Assembly: GCF_000473995.1 (NCBI RefSeq)
Contig: NC_022571.1
Location: forward strand, 1,638,501-1,702,500
DNA length: 64,000 nucleotides
DNA from: Clostridium saccharobutylicum DSM 13864
Lineage (GTDB): Bacteria; Bacillota; Clostridia; Clostridiales; Clostridiaceae
Direction of reading: 5' to 3'
Positions 46,681-57,368 of the stretch are shown here, one piece after another; position 1 is the stretch's first letter, and each line of letters opens with the position of its first letter. The notes beneath the pieces were generated by a model. It searched no databases. It saw only the letters and a program-made list of their open reading frames with translations, and was not told where the DNA came from. Both the position numbers and the translations under genes were made by a program.

Positions 46681-46897
46681 GGCTGTCGAGAAATCGGCAG
46701 TCTTTATTCTGTAAAAAATCATGTACTTTATTACATTAACTTAAATGTATTTGAATGAATAATTTTATATGTGTATCTGCATATAATAAAAATAGAGAGT
46801 ATATAATTTTAATAAGGAAAAAGATTATATAATCTTTATTTGGTGCTTAAATTACAAAAATATAATAAAATATTGAGAAAAGTTAGTGGGGGATAAT

Positions 46898-47449
46898 ATG
46901 GAAAGAGTATTTGATCAATTCAACTATGGTAACGTATTCATAACTGGCGGAGTTAATAAAGGAAAGACATCAATTTTAGCTACTTTGATGGAGAACTGTA
47001 TAGATAAAGGCGAGAATATTTATTTTATAGATGCTGAATATGAATTATCTAAGGTATTTGACAAATATGATAATGTTAAATCATTGTTTGTATCTAGCAA
47101 TGTAGTAAAGGTGAAACAGTTTGTATCAGATATGAATAATGGTGATACTCTAATTATAGATGCTTATGGAATGTTGTCTTCTAGTGTTAAAAGTTATATA
47201 AAAAAATTTCTTGCTACAAATAAATATAGAGCTATAATAGCATCGAAGAATGCTAATGATATTAGTGTTACTCAATTTACAAATGTTATAGCATTAGGAA
47301 CTACAAGGAGTTTTTCGAAGCATATAGGGGTTGATACTTCTACATTAGCAAGTGATGAAGTATTGATTAATGGAGACAAAATAATTAAATTTAATTATAG
47401 TGAATTTATTGGATATAAAGCTGGATTAGTAATATCAAGAATGAAATAA
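46898..47449 (+). CDS. Orphan P-loop NTPase, 183 aa
   Basis: Not assigned to a named family. Walker A TGGVNKGKTS near residues 18-27, Walker B-like TLIIDAYG near 88-95, and ASKNANDI resembling a sensor/base strand: a small RecA-like or SIMIBI fold without added domains. No membrane segment. ATG at 46898 behind GTGGGGGATAAT; the GTG at 46886 is within that site. No partner gene is adjacent: the GH16 gene ends with a terminator, and a family A copy follows. Role unknown. Confidence 0.7.
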   Translation: MERVFDQFNYGNVFITGGVNKGKTSILATLMENCIDKGENIYFIDAEYELSKVFDKYDNVKSLFVSSNVVKVKQFVSDMNNGDTLIIDAYGMLSSSVKSYIKKFLATNKYRAIIASKNANDISVTQFTNVIALGTTRSFSKHIGVDTSTLASDEVLINGDKIIKFNYSEFIGYKAGLVISRMK

Positions 47450-47484
47450 GAATTATGTATAGATAAACAACTTAGAATTTAGAC

Positions 47485-47637
47485 TTAGGCACACGAAATA
47501 AAATAACAATCTCAAAATGTAAAGATTATTTTTCGTTAGGCAAGGAATAAGATCGGTCTTATAGCAAGTCTATTAGGGAGATCTGCTCATGAGCATAAAA
47601 GTTTTACAGCTAGCAAGTTGTTATAAAATAATATGTT
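47485..47637. repeat. Family A element, copy A7, right end decayed
   Basis: Left end TTAGGCACACGAAATAAAAT is clear, as is the inner TTTTTCGTTAGGCAAGGA. The right end has only GCAAGTTGTTAT recognisable. It is preceded by a family B head (TATAGATAAACAACTTAGAA, from about 47458). Confidence 0.6.
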
Positions 47638-47707
47638 AATTGATTAGTTCTTTAATAATTTATAAATCACACTTTGCTTTTAATATTTATCCGAAATTAG
47701 AAATAGA

Positions 47708-47773
47708 AGACACTCTTTTGTAGTGAGCTGCTGAATTGTCTAGCAGTACTACGCAAAAGAGTGTCTATTATTT
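47708..47773 (+). terminator. Large stem-loop with T-rich tail
   Basis: AGACACTCTTTTG (47708-47720) pairs with CAAAAGAGTGTCT (47754-47766). Inside, TAGT/ACTA and CTGCT/AGCAG extend it. The tail is ATTATTTT. It ends about 240 nt before the next gene, so it could terminate the upstream transcript or be an attenuator. Confidence 0.6.
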
Positions 47774-48008
47774 TGACTATTTATACATATTCGAATAGAT
47801 TGAAAAATTCTGTGTGACAAAATCACAGATAAGTATAAGTTTATGATATAAACTTAAGAAAAGAAATCAAGAATCTAAAAAATAAAAATCCTATGATTTC
47901 TAAATGGGAATGATTGAATAAAGTTTGTTTTTTAAACAAAATATATTAATAAGTCACAATCAAATAAATTATTATTTATAAATTTTAATAATTATGAGGA
48001 GAGATAAT

Positions 48009-50489
48009 ATGGCTAAAAAAGTTATTATTGTAGGTGGAGTTGCAGGGGGAGCATCAACTGCAGCAAGGCTTAGAAGATTAGATGAAAATGCAGAAATAAT
48101 CATGATAGAAAAAGGTGAATATATATCTTTTGCTAACTGTGGTCTTCCATACTATATAGGAGGAACTATTAACGAAAGAGAAAAATTGATTGTTCAAACA
48201 GTAGAAGAAATGAGCGCTAAGTTTAATTTGGACATACGAAACTTAAGCGAAGTTATAAGGATAGATAAAGATAATAAAAAGATAAAAATTGGAAATAAGA
48301 AAAATGGAGAGATTTATGAAGAAGGTTATGATGTATTAGTTTTATCACCAGGAGCTAATCCATTAAAACCACCAATACCAGGGATTGAAGAATGCGATAA
48401 TCTGTTTACTCTTAGGAATATACCTGATACTGATAAAATCAAGTCATATGTAGATAATAAAAAAATTAAAAATGCAGTCATAGTAGGTGGAGGATTTATA
48501 GGTCTTGAAATGGCTGAAAATCTTCATGAAAGAGGAATAAATATTACGTTAGTAGAAGCAAGCAACCAAGTTATGGCAGCTCTTGATATAGAAATGGTAA
48601 GCATAATTCATGAACATTTAATAGATAAAAATATACAACTAATATTGAATGATGGAGTAAAATCTTTTGATAATAAAGGCAAAAAAATAATATTAAGTAG
48701 TGGAAAAGAAATTGATGCGGATATGATAATATTATCAATTGGAGTTAAGCCAGAAACAGCGATAGCTAAGGATGCTAATATTAAGATAAATGAAAAATGT
48801 GCTATTGTAGTTGATAAGAATATGAAAACTTCTGATCCTAATATTTATGCGTTAGGTGATGCTGTTGAAATAATGGATTTTGTAAATAAAAAACCTACAA
48901 TGATTCCATTAGCTTGGCCTGCAAATCGTCAAGGTAGAATAGTAGCAGATAATATATGTGGAAAAAATGTAGAATATAAAGGATCACTTGGCTCATCAGT
49001 AGCAAAGGTATTTGATTATACAGTAGCTACTACTGGGAATAATGAGAAAACATTAAAAAGATTGGGGATAGAATATAAGGCTATTCATATACATCCAGGG
49101 TCTCATGCTGGATATTATCCAGGGGCTTTTCCTATAGCATTTAAAATGTTATTTGATCCCAAAAATGGAACAATATTTGGAGCTCAAGGTGTTGGGATGG
49201 ATGGTGTTGAAAAGCGCATAGATATAATTGCAACAGCCATTAAAGGAAATCTTAATGTTTTTGATTTACAAGATGTTGAGGTTTGTTATGCACCACCATA
49301 TAATTCAGCAAAAGATCCAGTTAATATGCTAGGATATTATGCTTCGAATATTATAGATGGTATAGTAGATATAATTGAATGGGATCAAATAGATAAATTA
49401 GATAAGAAAAATTCAATAATATTAGATGTTAGAGAAGAATTTGAGTTAGCAACAGGAACATTTGATAATTATATGCATATTCCACTTGGAGAATTAAGAA
49501 ATAGGTTGAATGAAATACCAAAAGATAAAGATATCTATGTTACATGTCAAGTAGGGTTAAGAGGATATGTTGGCTGTAGGTTATTAGAACAGCATGGAAT
49601 TAAATGTACTAACATTGACGGCGGAATAAAGACATATTTTTATGTAAAGAATGCAGAAAAAAGCATCAGAGATCAACATGAAAGAAATAAAGATATAAAA
49701 GAAGAGGTAGCAGTAATGAGTTTAGAAGACTTAGATATAACAGAAATAAACGCTAAGGTAACTTTAAATGCATGTGGACTTCAATGTCCAGGACCAATAA
49801 GAAAGGTATTTGAAGAAATAAGTAAAATGGAAGATGAAGAAATTTTAGAAGTGAAAGCGAGTGATCCAGGTTTTAGTAAAGATATAAAGTCATGGTGTGA
49901 AAAAACGAACAATACCTTATTGAAATCAGAATTTAATAAAGATGAAAAAGCTTTCGTAGCTTATATACAAAAAGGTACTAATAAAAAACAAGAAAGTTCT
50001 ACAGCTTTAACAGCAGAAAAGAATGGTGCGACTTTAGTAGTATTTAGTGGAGACTTTGATAAAGCAATAGCATCATTTATAATAGCAACAGGAGCTGCAT
50101 CCATGGGAAAAGAAGTTACTATGTTCTTCACATTTTGGGGCCTTAATATATTAAAGCAAAAGAATAAACCTAAAGTTAATAAGGATTCTATGGAAAAAAT
50201 GTTTGATATTATGTTACCAGGACATGCAGGGAAATTACCACTATCTCAAATGAATATGATGGGAATGGGACCAACAATGATAAAACAAATAATGAAAAAG
50301 CATAATGTTGATGATTTAGAAACATTAATAACAAATGCAATTAAGATGGGAGTTAAGGTCGTTGCATGTTCTATGAGTATGGACTTAATGGGAATAAAGA
50401 AGGAAGAATTTATTGATGGAGTTGAAATTGGGGGAGTTGCTTCATATTTAGGAGCTACTGAAGATTCAGGGTTAAACTTATTTATTTGA
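48009..50489 (+). CDS. Five-domain FAD reductase-rhodanese-TusA-DsrE fusion
   Basis: An 826-aa sulfur-handling enzyme. A CoA-disulfide reductase/NADH oxidase-type flavoprotein comes first (about residues 1-445, FAD motif GGVAGGASTAARLRR, redox Cys in SFANCGLPYY, NAD motif VIVGGGFIGLEMAE). A rhodanese domain (about 455-550, active loop CQVGLRGY) follows, then TusA/SirA (about 575-645, ACGLQCPGPI), then DsrE-like (about 665-826). Such fusions are thought to reduce polysulfide or persulfide and pass sulfur along the carriers. ATG at 48009 behind AGGAGAGATAAT. The stop codon lies inside a family A terminal repeat. Confidence 0.9.
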   Translation: MAKKVIIVGGVAGGASTAARLRRLDENAEIIMIEKGEYISFANCGLPYYIGGTINEREKLIVQTVEEMSAKFNLDIRNLSEVIRIDKDNKKIKIGNKKNGEIYEEGYDVLVLSPGANPLKPPIPGIEECDNLFTLRNIPDTDKIKSYVDNKKIKNAVIVGGGFIGLEMAENLHERGINITLVEASNQVMAALDIEMVSIIHEHLIDKNIQLILNDGVKSFDNKGKKIILSSGKEIDADMIILSIGVKPETAIAKDANIKINEKCAIVVDKNMKTSDPNIYALGDAVEIMDFVNKKPTMIPLAWPANRQGRIVADNICGKNVEYKGSLGSSVAKVFDYTVATTGNNEKTLKRLGIEYKAIHIHPGSHAGYYPGAFPIAFKMLFDPKNGTIFGAQGVGMDGVEKRIDIIATAIKGNLNVFDLQDVEVCYAPPYNSAKDPVNMLGYYASNIIDGIVDIIEWDQIDKLDKKNSIILDVREEFELATGTFDNYMHIPLGELRNRLNEIPKDKDIYVTCQVGLRGYVGCRLLEQHGIKCTNIDGGIKTYFYVKNAEKSIRDQHERNKDIKEEVAVMSLEDLDITEINAKVTLNACGLQCPGPIRKVFEEISKMEDEEILEVKASDPGFSKDIKSWCEKTNNTLLKSEFNKDEKAFVAYIQKGTNKKQESSTALTAEKNGATLVVFSGDFDKAIASFIIATGAASMGKEVTMFFTFWGLNILKQKNKPKVNKDSMEKMFDIMLPGHAGKLPLSQMNMMGMGPTMIKQIMKKHNVDDLETLITNAIKMGVKVVACSMSMDLMGIKKEEFIDGVEIGGVASYLGATEDSGLNLFI

Positions 50490-50501
50490 TTGTGCCTAAG
50501 T
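50475..50501. repeat. Isolated family A right end (A8) containing a stop codon
   Basis: AAACTTATTTATTTGATT then GTGCCTAA equals the right terminus of copy A4. The reductase gene's last codons and its TGA (50487-50489) are within it. A second looser end-like stretch GACTTATTATTTTCTTTTA starts at 50533. Confidence 0.65.
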
Positions 50502-50586
50502 CAGTATGAGGTGAATTATAAATCATATCTTTGACTTATTATTTTCTTTTATTATATAATTTGATAAATAGAAGCGGAGGATAGTT

Positions 50587-50874
50587 ATGAAAATATTACT
50601 TATGAAAGTTAAATTAAGAGCTTCATGGGTACATTCATTAAAAGAAAAAAGAATGATTGTAAAAAGCATAGTACAGAGGCTTAGAAATAAATTTAATATA
50701 TCAGTATGTGAAGTAGAATGTCAGGATATGCATCAAACAATAGTTATAGGAATCACAGGAATATGTGGAAGTTCATCTCAAATGGACTCAACAATTGAGA
50801 ATATAATAACATTTATAGAATGTAATACAGATGCGGAGATAATAGATATTCAGGCGGAAGAAGATGTATTATAA
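50587..50874 (+). CDS. DUF503 (YlxP-like) protein
   Basis: A 95-aa protein of the DUF503 family, a ferredoxin-like fold found in many Firmicutes, often near rbfA/infB. Conserved features are SLKEKRMIVKSIVQRLRNKFN near residues 18-38 and the following EVECQDMHQTIVIGI strand. The cellular role is unknown. RBS AGCGGAGGATAGTT. Here it is away from the translation genes and sits alone behind the reductase fusion. Confidence 0.85.
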   Translation: MKILLMKVKLRASWVHSLKEKRMIVKSIVQRLRNKFNISVCEVECQDMHQTIVIGITGICGSSSQMDSTIENIITFIECNTDAEIIDIQAEEDVL

Positions 50875-50888
50875 TTAAATAATAAATT

Positions 50889-50938
50889 AAAATATAGAGG
50901 AAGAAATTATACAAATATAGTTTTTTCCTCTATTTAAT
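50889..50938 (+). terminator. Terminator after the DUF503 gene
   Basis: AAATATAGAGGAA pairs with TTCCTCTATTT across an AT-rich loop, with T residues in and after the right arm. Confidence 0.7.
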
Positions 50939-50999
50939 ATTTCTAGATTCTCAATTAATATTATTTTTAAATTAGTAAAAATTAACTTTACATCTCGTT

Positions 51000-51161
51000 T
51001 TAGGCACTAGAAAGAAAATAACAGGCCAAAGATACCAAGTACATTTTGTGTCAGACAAGGAAGAGATGTTAGCTTATAGTGGATTATTAGCTAATATTAC
51101 TGACGCAGTATGCACAAAATAGACTATCATACTGACTTGTTATTTTTTTGATAGCGCTTTA
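51000..51161. repeat. Family A element, copy A9
   Basis: TTAGGCACTAGAAAGAAAAT to GACTTGTTATTTTTTTGATA then GCGCTTTA. The core TTTTGTGTCAGACAAGGAAG pairs with GTATGCACAAAAT, keeping the helix by compensating changes relative to copy A4. It ends 103 nt before hxlR. Confidence 0.8.
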
Positions 51162-51264
51162 TTGTATATGGATTAATAAATTGATATTATTAATATACAA
51201 CAATGTAAGTATAAATGGTAGAACGCACTTAAAAGTATGATACTACCTAAAAGGAGAGTTAGAA

Positions 51265-51597
51265 ATGAAATGCATGTGTAAAATTGACAATCCGCTAGAA
51301 ACTCCATTTGGATATACAATATCAATGATAGGAGGTAAATGGAATTTAATAATTCTACATCAACTTAAGCGTAATTCTGTAATGAGATATAGTGAGTTAA
51401 AAAGAACTTTAACAGGAATTACTCACAAAATGCTTAGTCAAAAATTAAAGGAGTTAGAAGGTAATAAACTAATAATTAGAAAAGAATATCCTCAAGTACC
51501 ACCTAAAGTAGAATATTCATTATCAGAACGAGGATTATCGCTTTCAAAAATTATGCAGGATATTTGTGAATGGGGTCATGCTCACAGCAATGATTAA
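51265..51597 (+). CDS. HxlR-family transcriptional regulator
   Basis: A 110-aa winged-helix dimer (PF01638): GYTISMIGGKWNLIILHQL, RYSELKRTLTGITHKMLSQKLKELE, PPKVEYSLSERG. Two N-terminal Cys (MKCMC) resemble the redox or aldehyde-sensing Cys of HypR/YodB relatives, so it may sense electrophiles; that is inference. It is stand-alone with no reductase next to it. RBS AAAGGAGAG. Leader probably contains family A copy A9. Confidence 0.9.
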   Translation: MKCMCKIDNPLETPFGYTISMIGGKWNLIILHQLKRNSVMRYSELKRTLTGITHKMLSQKLKELEGNKLIIRKEYPQVPPKVEYSLSERGLSLSKIMQDICEWGHAHSND

Positions 51598-51802
51598 TTT
51601 ACATATATCTATTTATGGATAATATCCTTAAAACTTTGCGAAAATATTTTTATAAAAAATATGTTAATATTTTCCTATCAAAATATATAAATATTTGTAG
51701 GAAACATCAATGAGAAAATGACTTTTTAAGGAATTTAAATTTAGAAGATGTTGGTTAATGGAGGATTATATTTTGGCTTAGTGTGAGAGTAACACAGACA
51801 GT

Positions 51803-51848
51803 AATAACAATAAACCACCCGTTTTTTTACGGGTGGTTCTTATTGTTG
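51803..51848 (-). terminator. Terminator of the rhamnogalacturonan lyase gene
   Basis: AATAACAATAAACCACCCGT (51803-51822) pairs with ACGGGTGGTTCTTATTGTT around T6; one mismatch. It is GC-rich for this genome and usable on both strands. Confidence 0.85.
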
Positions 51849-51876
51849 AATTATGATTAAATTCTACATTATATTA

Positions 51877-53532
51877 CTAATTGTCAAGTTCTAAGCAATC
51901 GTAAGCATAAGAAGCGCTAAGGTAAGCACTAATATCACTTGAACCACTAACAGGTTTAATAGTTATTGTGTTTGATCCAGCTACAAAGTAAGATGATGGA
52001 ATGTTCCAAGCAAGTGTTGCATTGTTTCCCCTGTAAGTGCCAACAGTTAGTGTGCGTTGACCGGGTTCTATTGGAGCACTTAGATTAGGCAAAGCATGTC
52101 CATTAATAGTAACACTAGGTCTTCCATTATTGTAAGCAGTAGTAATACCAATTTTAAGGGTGTGACCTGCAGCTGCTTGGCCATGAGTAAGGTTAAAAGT
52201 TACTGTTGTAGGACTGTTAGCTCCACGGAATTGTGCTGCTGGAAATTTGTTATCTGCACTTCCTACTGAAAAAGTTGTTGGTCCCCAACTAGCATTACGT
52301 TTATCAGATGGATGACGGTATTGAATATTTGATCCATTTAAAAACTCTAAAGGTGTACCATCCCAGTTACCGATACGCCATATAGTTGGTGTTTTGCTTG
52401 GATCAGCGGTAATTGTACGTGTAGGGATAGTTGTTGTACCTCTAGCAGTTACTGTTACGCTTTCTGTATAAACACCTAATTCTCCTTTATATACAGTCAT
52501 AGTATATTTACCAGCTTTCATACCTGAACATGTTGCTGCGCCAGTTGAAGAAGCTTTAGCCCAGTACTGTGCAGTTGAATTAGCAAATCCAATAGTATAT
52601 GTATAGCGTGTATCCATTCCAGACAATCCATTTAAAGTTACTTTACCACGATTAGAATCTGCAACATAACCTTTTAATCCTAAGGTAGCCATCCATTTAT
52701 AATCAGGTAAGCTTGGTGTTGATCCGTTAGTAAAACATAAAGCATATGGTCCGAATAATCCGCTGCGGAAGTTTTCTGTTTTTGCATGTGTAGAATTCAT
52801 ATAGTTAGTGATTTCTGTATTCATATTATCTGGATAGGCAGTTTGAAATTGAATATCACGTTGGAATGATCCACCAGAACTGGTTTCACGATTACCATAA
52901 GCCATAAAAACACCTACATTATTACCAGTTGCACCTTTAATAGTTAGATCTTTAGCTTGATCATTTCCATAGTACTTAGAAGCAGTATGTCCATCAGAAA
53001 AACCATATACATCAGTACTTTCAATAGCTCCATTATTGCCTCTAATGTCTGAGTATGTAGGAACATTTTTTAAAACATTCATATCTCCCCTAAAAACATA
53101 ACGTAATTCATTTACTGAAGGTTCAGCAGTTATATATGTTGACATATAAATTGTGTTATCACCATATTTTGAGGCATAATATTGTGTAAGTGTATTGGTT
53201 GAACAAGTTATTAAAACTTGTGAACCAGACGAAAATGTTGACCAAGTGACATGAGCTGATCCTAAACCTGATGAAATTTGTGATGCTTTATTCTTAGCAT
53301 TAAGTTCAGTACCATTAAGTTTACATGATGTCATATCACCATTAGCTTTGTTAATTGTGTAAACTAGACCTGATCCAGTATCTACAACAATTGTGGAGCC
53401 ATTATCTTTTACGTTAAGTGAAGCAGCATAAGCATTAATTCCTTCAGTAAAAGTGGTAACAATAATAATAGCTATCGCTAGCATAACACTAATTGCCGTT
53501 TTTAGCGAAGTGTTGTGTATTTTAATTTTCAT
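51877..53532 (-). CDS. Secreted rhamnogalacturonan endolyase, polysaccharide lyase family 4
   Basis: Exported 551-aa enzyme that cleaves the pectin backbone rhamnogalacturonan I by beta-elimination. After a signal peptide (about residues 1-37, cut after AYA), the PL4 beta-sandwich catalytic domain occupies about 40-285. A fibronectin-III-like domain (about 290-365) and a C-terminal jelly-roll carbohydrate-binding domain (about 370-551, IWRIGNWDGTPLEFLN) follow, the standard PL4 order. ATG at 53532 behind GGAGGAAATAAA. Its base composition looks richer in G+C than its neighbours, so acquisition by transfer is possible. Confidence 0.88.
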   Translation of the reverse strand: MKIKIHNTSLKTAISVMLAIAIIIVTTFTEGINAYAASLNVKDNGSTIVVDTGSGLVYTINKANGDMTSCKLNGTELNAKNKASQISSGLGSAHVTWSTFSSGSQVLITCSTNTLTQYYASKYGDNTIYMSTYITAEPSVNELRYVFRGDMNVLKNVPTYSDIRGNNGAIESTDVYGFSDGHTASKYYGNDQAKDLTIKGATGNNVGVFMAYGNRETSSGGSFQRDIQFQTAYPDNMNTEITNYMNSTHAKTENFRSGLFGPYALCFTNGSTPSLPDYKWMATLGLKGYVADSNRGKVTLNGLSGMDTRYTYTIGFANSTAQYWAKASSTGAATCSGMKAGKYTMTVYKGELGVYTESVTVTARGTTTIPTRTITADPSKTPTIWRIGNWDGTPLEFLNGSNIQYRHPSDKRNASWGPTTFSVGSADNKFPAAQFRGANSPTTVTFNLTHGQAAAGHTLKIGITTAYNNGRPSVTINGHALPNLSAPIEPGQRTLTVGTYRGNNATLAWNIPSSYFVAGSNTITIKPVSGSSDISAYLSASYAYDCLELDN

Positions 53533-53621
53533 TTTATTTCCTCCAGTCATAAATCTTGTTTTTTGGCTTATAAGGCTTAAATTTTCTAAAGTTTAACATT
53601 TATTAGTTGGCATAATTAAAT

Positions 53622-53658
53622 TGATAACTCTAAAATTAGATTAAATCAAGAGTTATCA
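53622..53658 (-). promoter_or_regulatory. Hairpin in the PL4 leader region
   Basis: TGATAACTCT and AGAGTTATCA, 10-bp exact inverse with a 17-nt loop, about 90 nt before the PL4 start. Confidence 0.4.
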
Positions 53659-53703
53659 TCGTCTGTTTTAATTATTGGATTAATAGTATATTATTTCCAT
53701 CAA

Positions 53704-53749
53704 GTATTATTGCAATAATACCATATTTAGTATATTATTACAATAATAC
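53704..53749 (-). promoter_or_regulatory. Tandem palindromic operators upstream of the PL4 gene
   Basis: GTATTATTGCAATAATAC (53704-53721) is a perfect 18-bp palindrome. A near copy, ATTATTACAATAATAC, ends at 53749. Two spaced sites 170-220 nt before the start suggest binding of a dimeric regulator, for instance of the LacI or AraC type. No such gene is nearby. Confidence 0.5.
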
Positions 53750-53939
53750 ATTGAAAAAGATATTTTTTTTCATTTTACGACAGAGAATTTTTGAATTTGT
53801 CAATTATGAATTCCTTGACAAAGGTAAGCTACTGTACTAAACTTATACTAATTTAATATATTTCGCATAATGAAGATTTATAATTTATTAAACTTTAATA
53901 TTTAAAAGATATTATTATTAGAATAATTTATTATATTTT

Positions 53940-54290
53940 GGAGTATGAGATTTTCAATAAAGGCAATGAAAAGAATAAGTAAAAATTAGATGAGCTAAAC
54001 AGAAAGTTACCGGATGATGAGAGGTGCATAGAAACTAATTTTGAATACATCTTAGAGCTTCAAGCTGAAAGGAAGACAATTCCAAGTAGGTGATGACGGA
54101 TCCCTGCACCCGTTATAGTGCTAAAGTATAACCAAATTTTTATAGTTAATTACAAATTAATAGATTAGGCTATAATTTTATGACGTACTTGAAGAGGTTA
54201 ATTGTGTGAGCAGTTAATAAAATTAAGGTGGTAACACGGGAGATATACTCTCGTCCTTTACAATGTTGTGAAGGACGAGAGTTTTTTTGT
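53940..54290 (+). promoter_or_regulatory. Tyrosine T-box riboswitch leader of tyrS
   Basis: It reads uncharged tRNA-Tyr and allows tyrS transcription. The specifier TAC is at 54046-54048 in TTGAATACATC. The conserved T-box AAGGTGGTAACACGGG spans 54225-54240, with TGGT to pair the tRNA ACCA end. The terminator pairs ACTCTCGTCCTT (54247-54258) with AAGGACGAGAGT (54271-54282), then seven T. The exact 5' edge is approximate. Confidence 0.93.
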
Positions 54291-54381
54291 ATATTAAAAC
54301 TAACATCAGCTTTTTATTGCAAATTGAGTCTTATAGAACTTGCTTATATTAGAAAAAATTAGATGTAAGGAGTTATAAAAA

Positions 54382-55593
54382 ATGAAAAGAACAATTGATG
54401 AACAAATTAAAATTATAGGAAAAGGAGCAGCTGAGATTATTAGTCTTAGTGAGTTAAAAGAAAAATTAATTAAATGTCAAGAACAGAATAAGTCATTAAT
54501 AATTAAATTAGGACTAGATCCAAGTGCACCAGATATTCATTTAGGGCACGCAGTGGTTTTAAGAAAAATTAAACAAATGCAAGATTTAGGACATCAGGCT
54601 GTGATAGTAATAGGAGATTTTACAGGAAAAATTGGTGATCCCACAGGAAAATCTAAAACTAGAAAACCACTAAGTAAAGAACAGGTTTTAGAAAATGCAA
54701 TAACGTATAAGAAACAAATTTTAAAGATATTGGATAAGGAAAAAACTGAAATTAGATTTAATAGTGAATGGTTGTCAAAACTTAATTTTGAAGAAGTATT
54801 AAAATTAGCGACTAATACCACAGTTGCTAGAATGTTAGAGAGGGAGGATTTTAAAAATCGTTACAATAACAATACTCCTATAGGAATTCATGAATTTTTC
54901 TACCCATTAATGCAAGGATACGATTCGGTTGCATTAAAATCTGATGTGGAATTAGGAGGGACAGATCAAACGTTTAATATTCTTATGGGGAGAACACTTC
55001 AAAAGCATATGGAAATGGAACAACAAATAGCAATACTAATGCCAATTCTAGAAGGATTAGATGGAGTAGAAAAGATGAGTAAAAGTCTTGGAAACTATAT
55101 TGGAATAGATGAGGATGTAACGATAATGTTTAAAAAGGTGATGGAAATTCCAGATAATCTTATAATAAAATATTTTGAATTAGTGACAGATGAGCATCCA
55201 GATAAAATTGAAACAATAAAAAAGCAATTAGAAGAAGGTAAAAATCCAAGGGATATTAAATTGGAGCTTGCAAAGATTATCACAAGTTTATACCATACAG
55301 AGGAAGAAACTAAAATTGCTATTGACTACTTTGATGATGTGTTTAAAAAAGGAAAGTTACCAGAGATAGTGCCAGAACTGGCCATTCCAGTAGAATGCAA
55401 TATGTTAAAAGAAATAATATCGTTACTTGTAAAGGATAATTATGTTAATTCTAATAAAGAATTTAGAAGACTTGTAGATCAAGGTGGAGTTCAAATAAAT
55501 CAAAAAAGAATAGATGATTTGGATAATGCGTGTATTTTCAATGGTGATATTATTAAAATTGGAAAAAAGAAGTTTGTAAAAATAATGAAATAA
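54382..55593 (+). CDS. tyrS: Tyrosyl-tRNA synthetase
   Basis: Charges tRNA-Tyr. Class I synthetase with HLGH at residues 53-56, KMSKS near 235, GTDQTFN in the amino-acid pocket, and a C-terminal S4 RNA-binding domain (about 335-403). The 403 aa and GDFTGKIGDPTGKSKTR fit the TyrZ-like group found in many clostridia and bacilli. RBS TAAGGAGTTATAAAA. It is controlled by the tyrosine T-box in front, so it is made when tyrosine runs short. Whether a second tyrS exists elsewhere cannot be known. Confidence 0.96.
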   Translation: MKRTIDEQIKIIGKGAAEIISLSELKEKLIKCQEQNKSLIIKLGLDPSAPDIHLGHAVVLRKIKQMQDLGHQAVIVIGDFTGKIGDPTGKSKTRKPLSKEQVLENAITYKKQILKILDKEKTEIRFNSEWLSKLNFEEVLKLATNTTVARMLEREDFKNRYNNNTPIGIHEFFYPLMQGYDSVALKSDVELGGTDQTFNILMGRTLQKHMEMEQQIAILMPILEGLDGVEKMSKSLGNYIGIDEDVTIMFKKVMEIPDNLIIKYFELVTDEHPDKIETIKKQLEEGKNPRDIKLELAKIITSLYHTEEETKIAIDYFDDVFKKGKLPEIVPELAIPVECNMLKEIISLLVKDNYVNSNKEFRRLVDQGGVQINQKRIDDLDNACIFNGDIIKIGKKKFVKIMK

Positions 55594-55640
55594 TGTAGTA
55601 ATTATTAAAGTTACTTATTTTAGACATAAATTTAAGAGGT

Positions 55641-55669
55641 TTGACATACTAAAAATTATATGATATCAT
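55641..55669 (+). promoter_or_regulatory. Promoter of the GH1 glucosidase gene
   Basis: TTGACA (55641-55646) and TATCAT (55664-55669), 17 bp apart, directly ahead of the RAT leader. Confidence 0.65.
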
Positions 55670-55685
55670 TTTCATATAGAAAAAA

Positions 55686-57210
<1,525 letters not shown>

Positions 57211-57268
57211 GTAGAATATAATATTAACATTGATTTAAAATATAAATAGTAGATTTATATAAAAACAA

Positions 57269-57318
57269 AAGACCATGCATAAATAGGAATTTAAATCCTT
57301 TTATATGTATGGTCTTGA
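57269..57318. terminator. Bidirectional terminator between glucosidase and permease genes
   Basis: AAGACCATGCATA (57269-57281) pairs with TATGTATGGTCTT (57303-57315), with an inner AGGAATTTAAATCCT palindrome. Confidence 0.8.
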
Positions 57319-57368
57319 TTTTTGAAAGTTTTAAAAATATTTCTTTGCAAGAGTTATTTTTAAATTTA

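Noticed and set aside
51740..51785. Ribosome-site-like TGGAGGATTATA followed by TTGGCTTAG
   Set aside because: It opens only two codons before a stop, so it cannot be a gene; at most a remnant.
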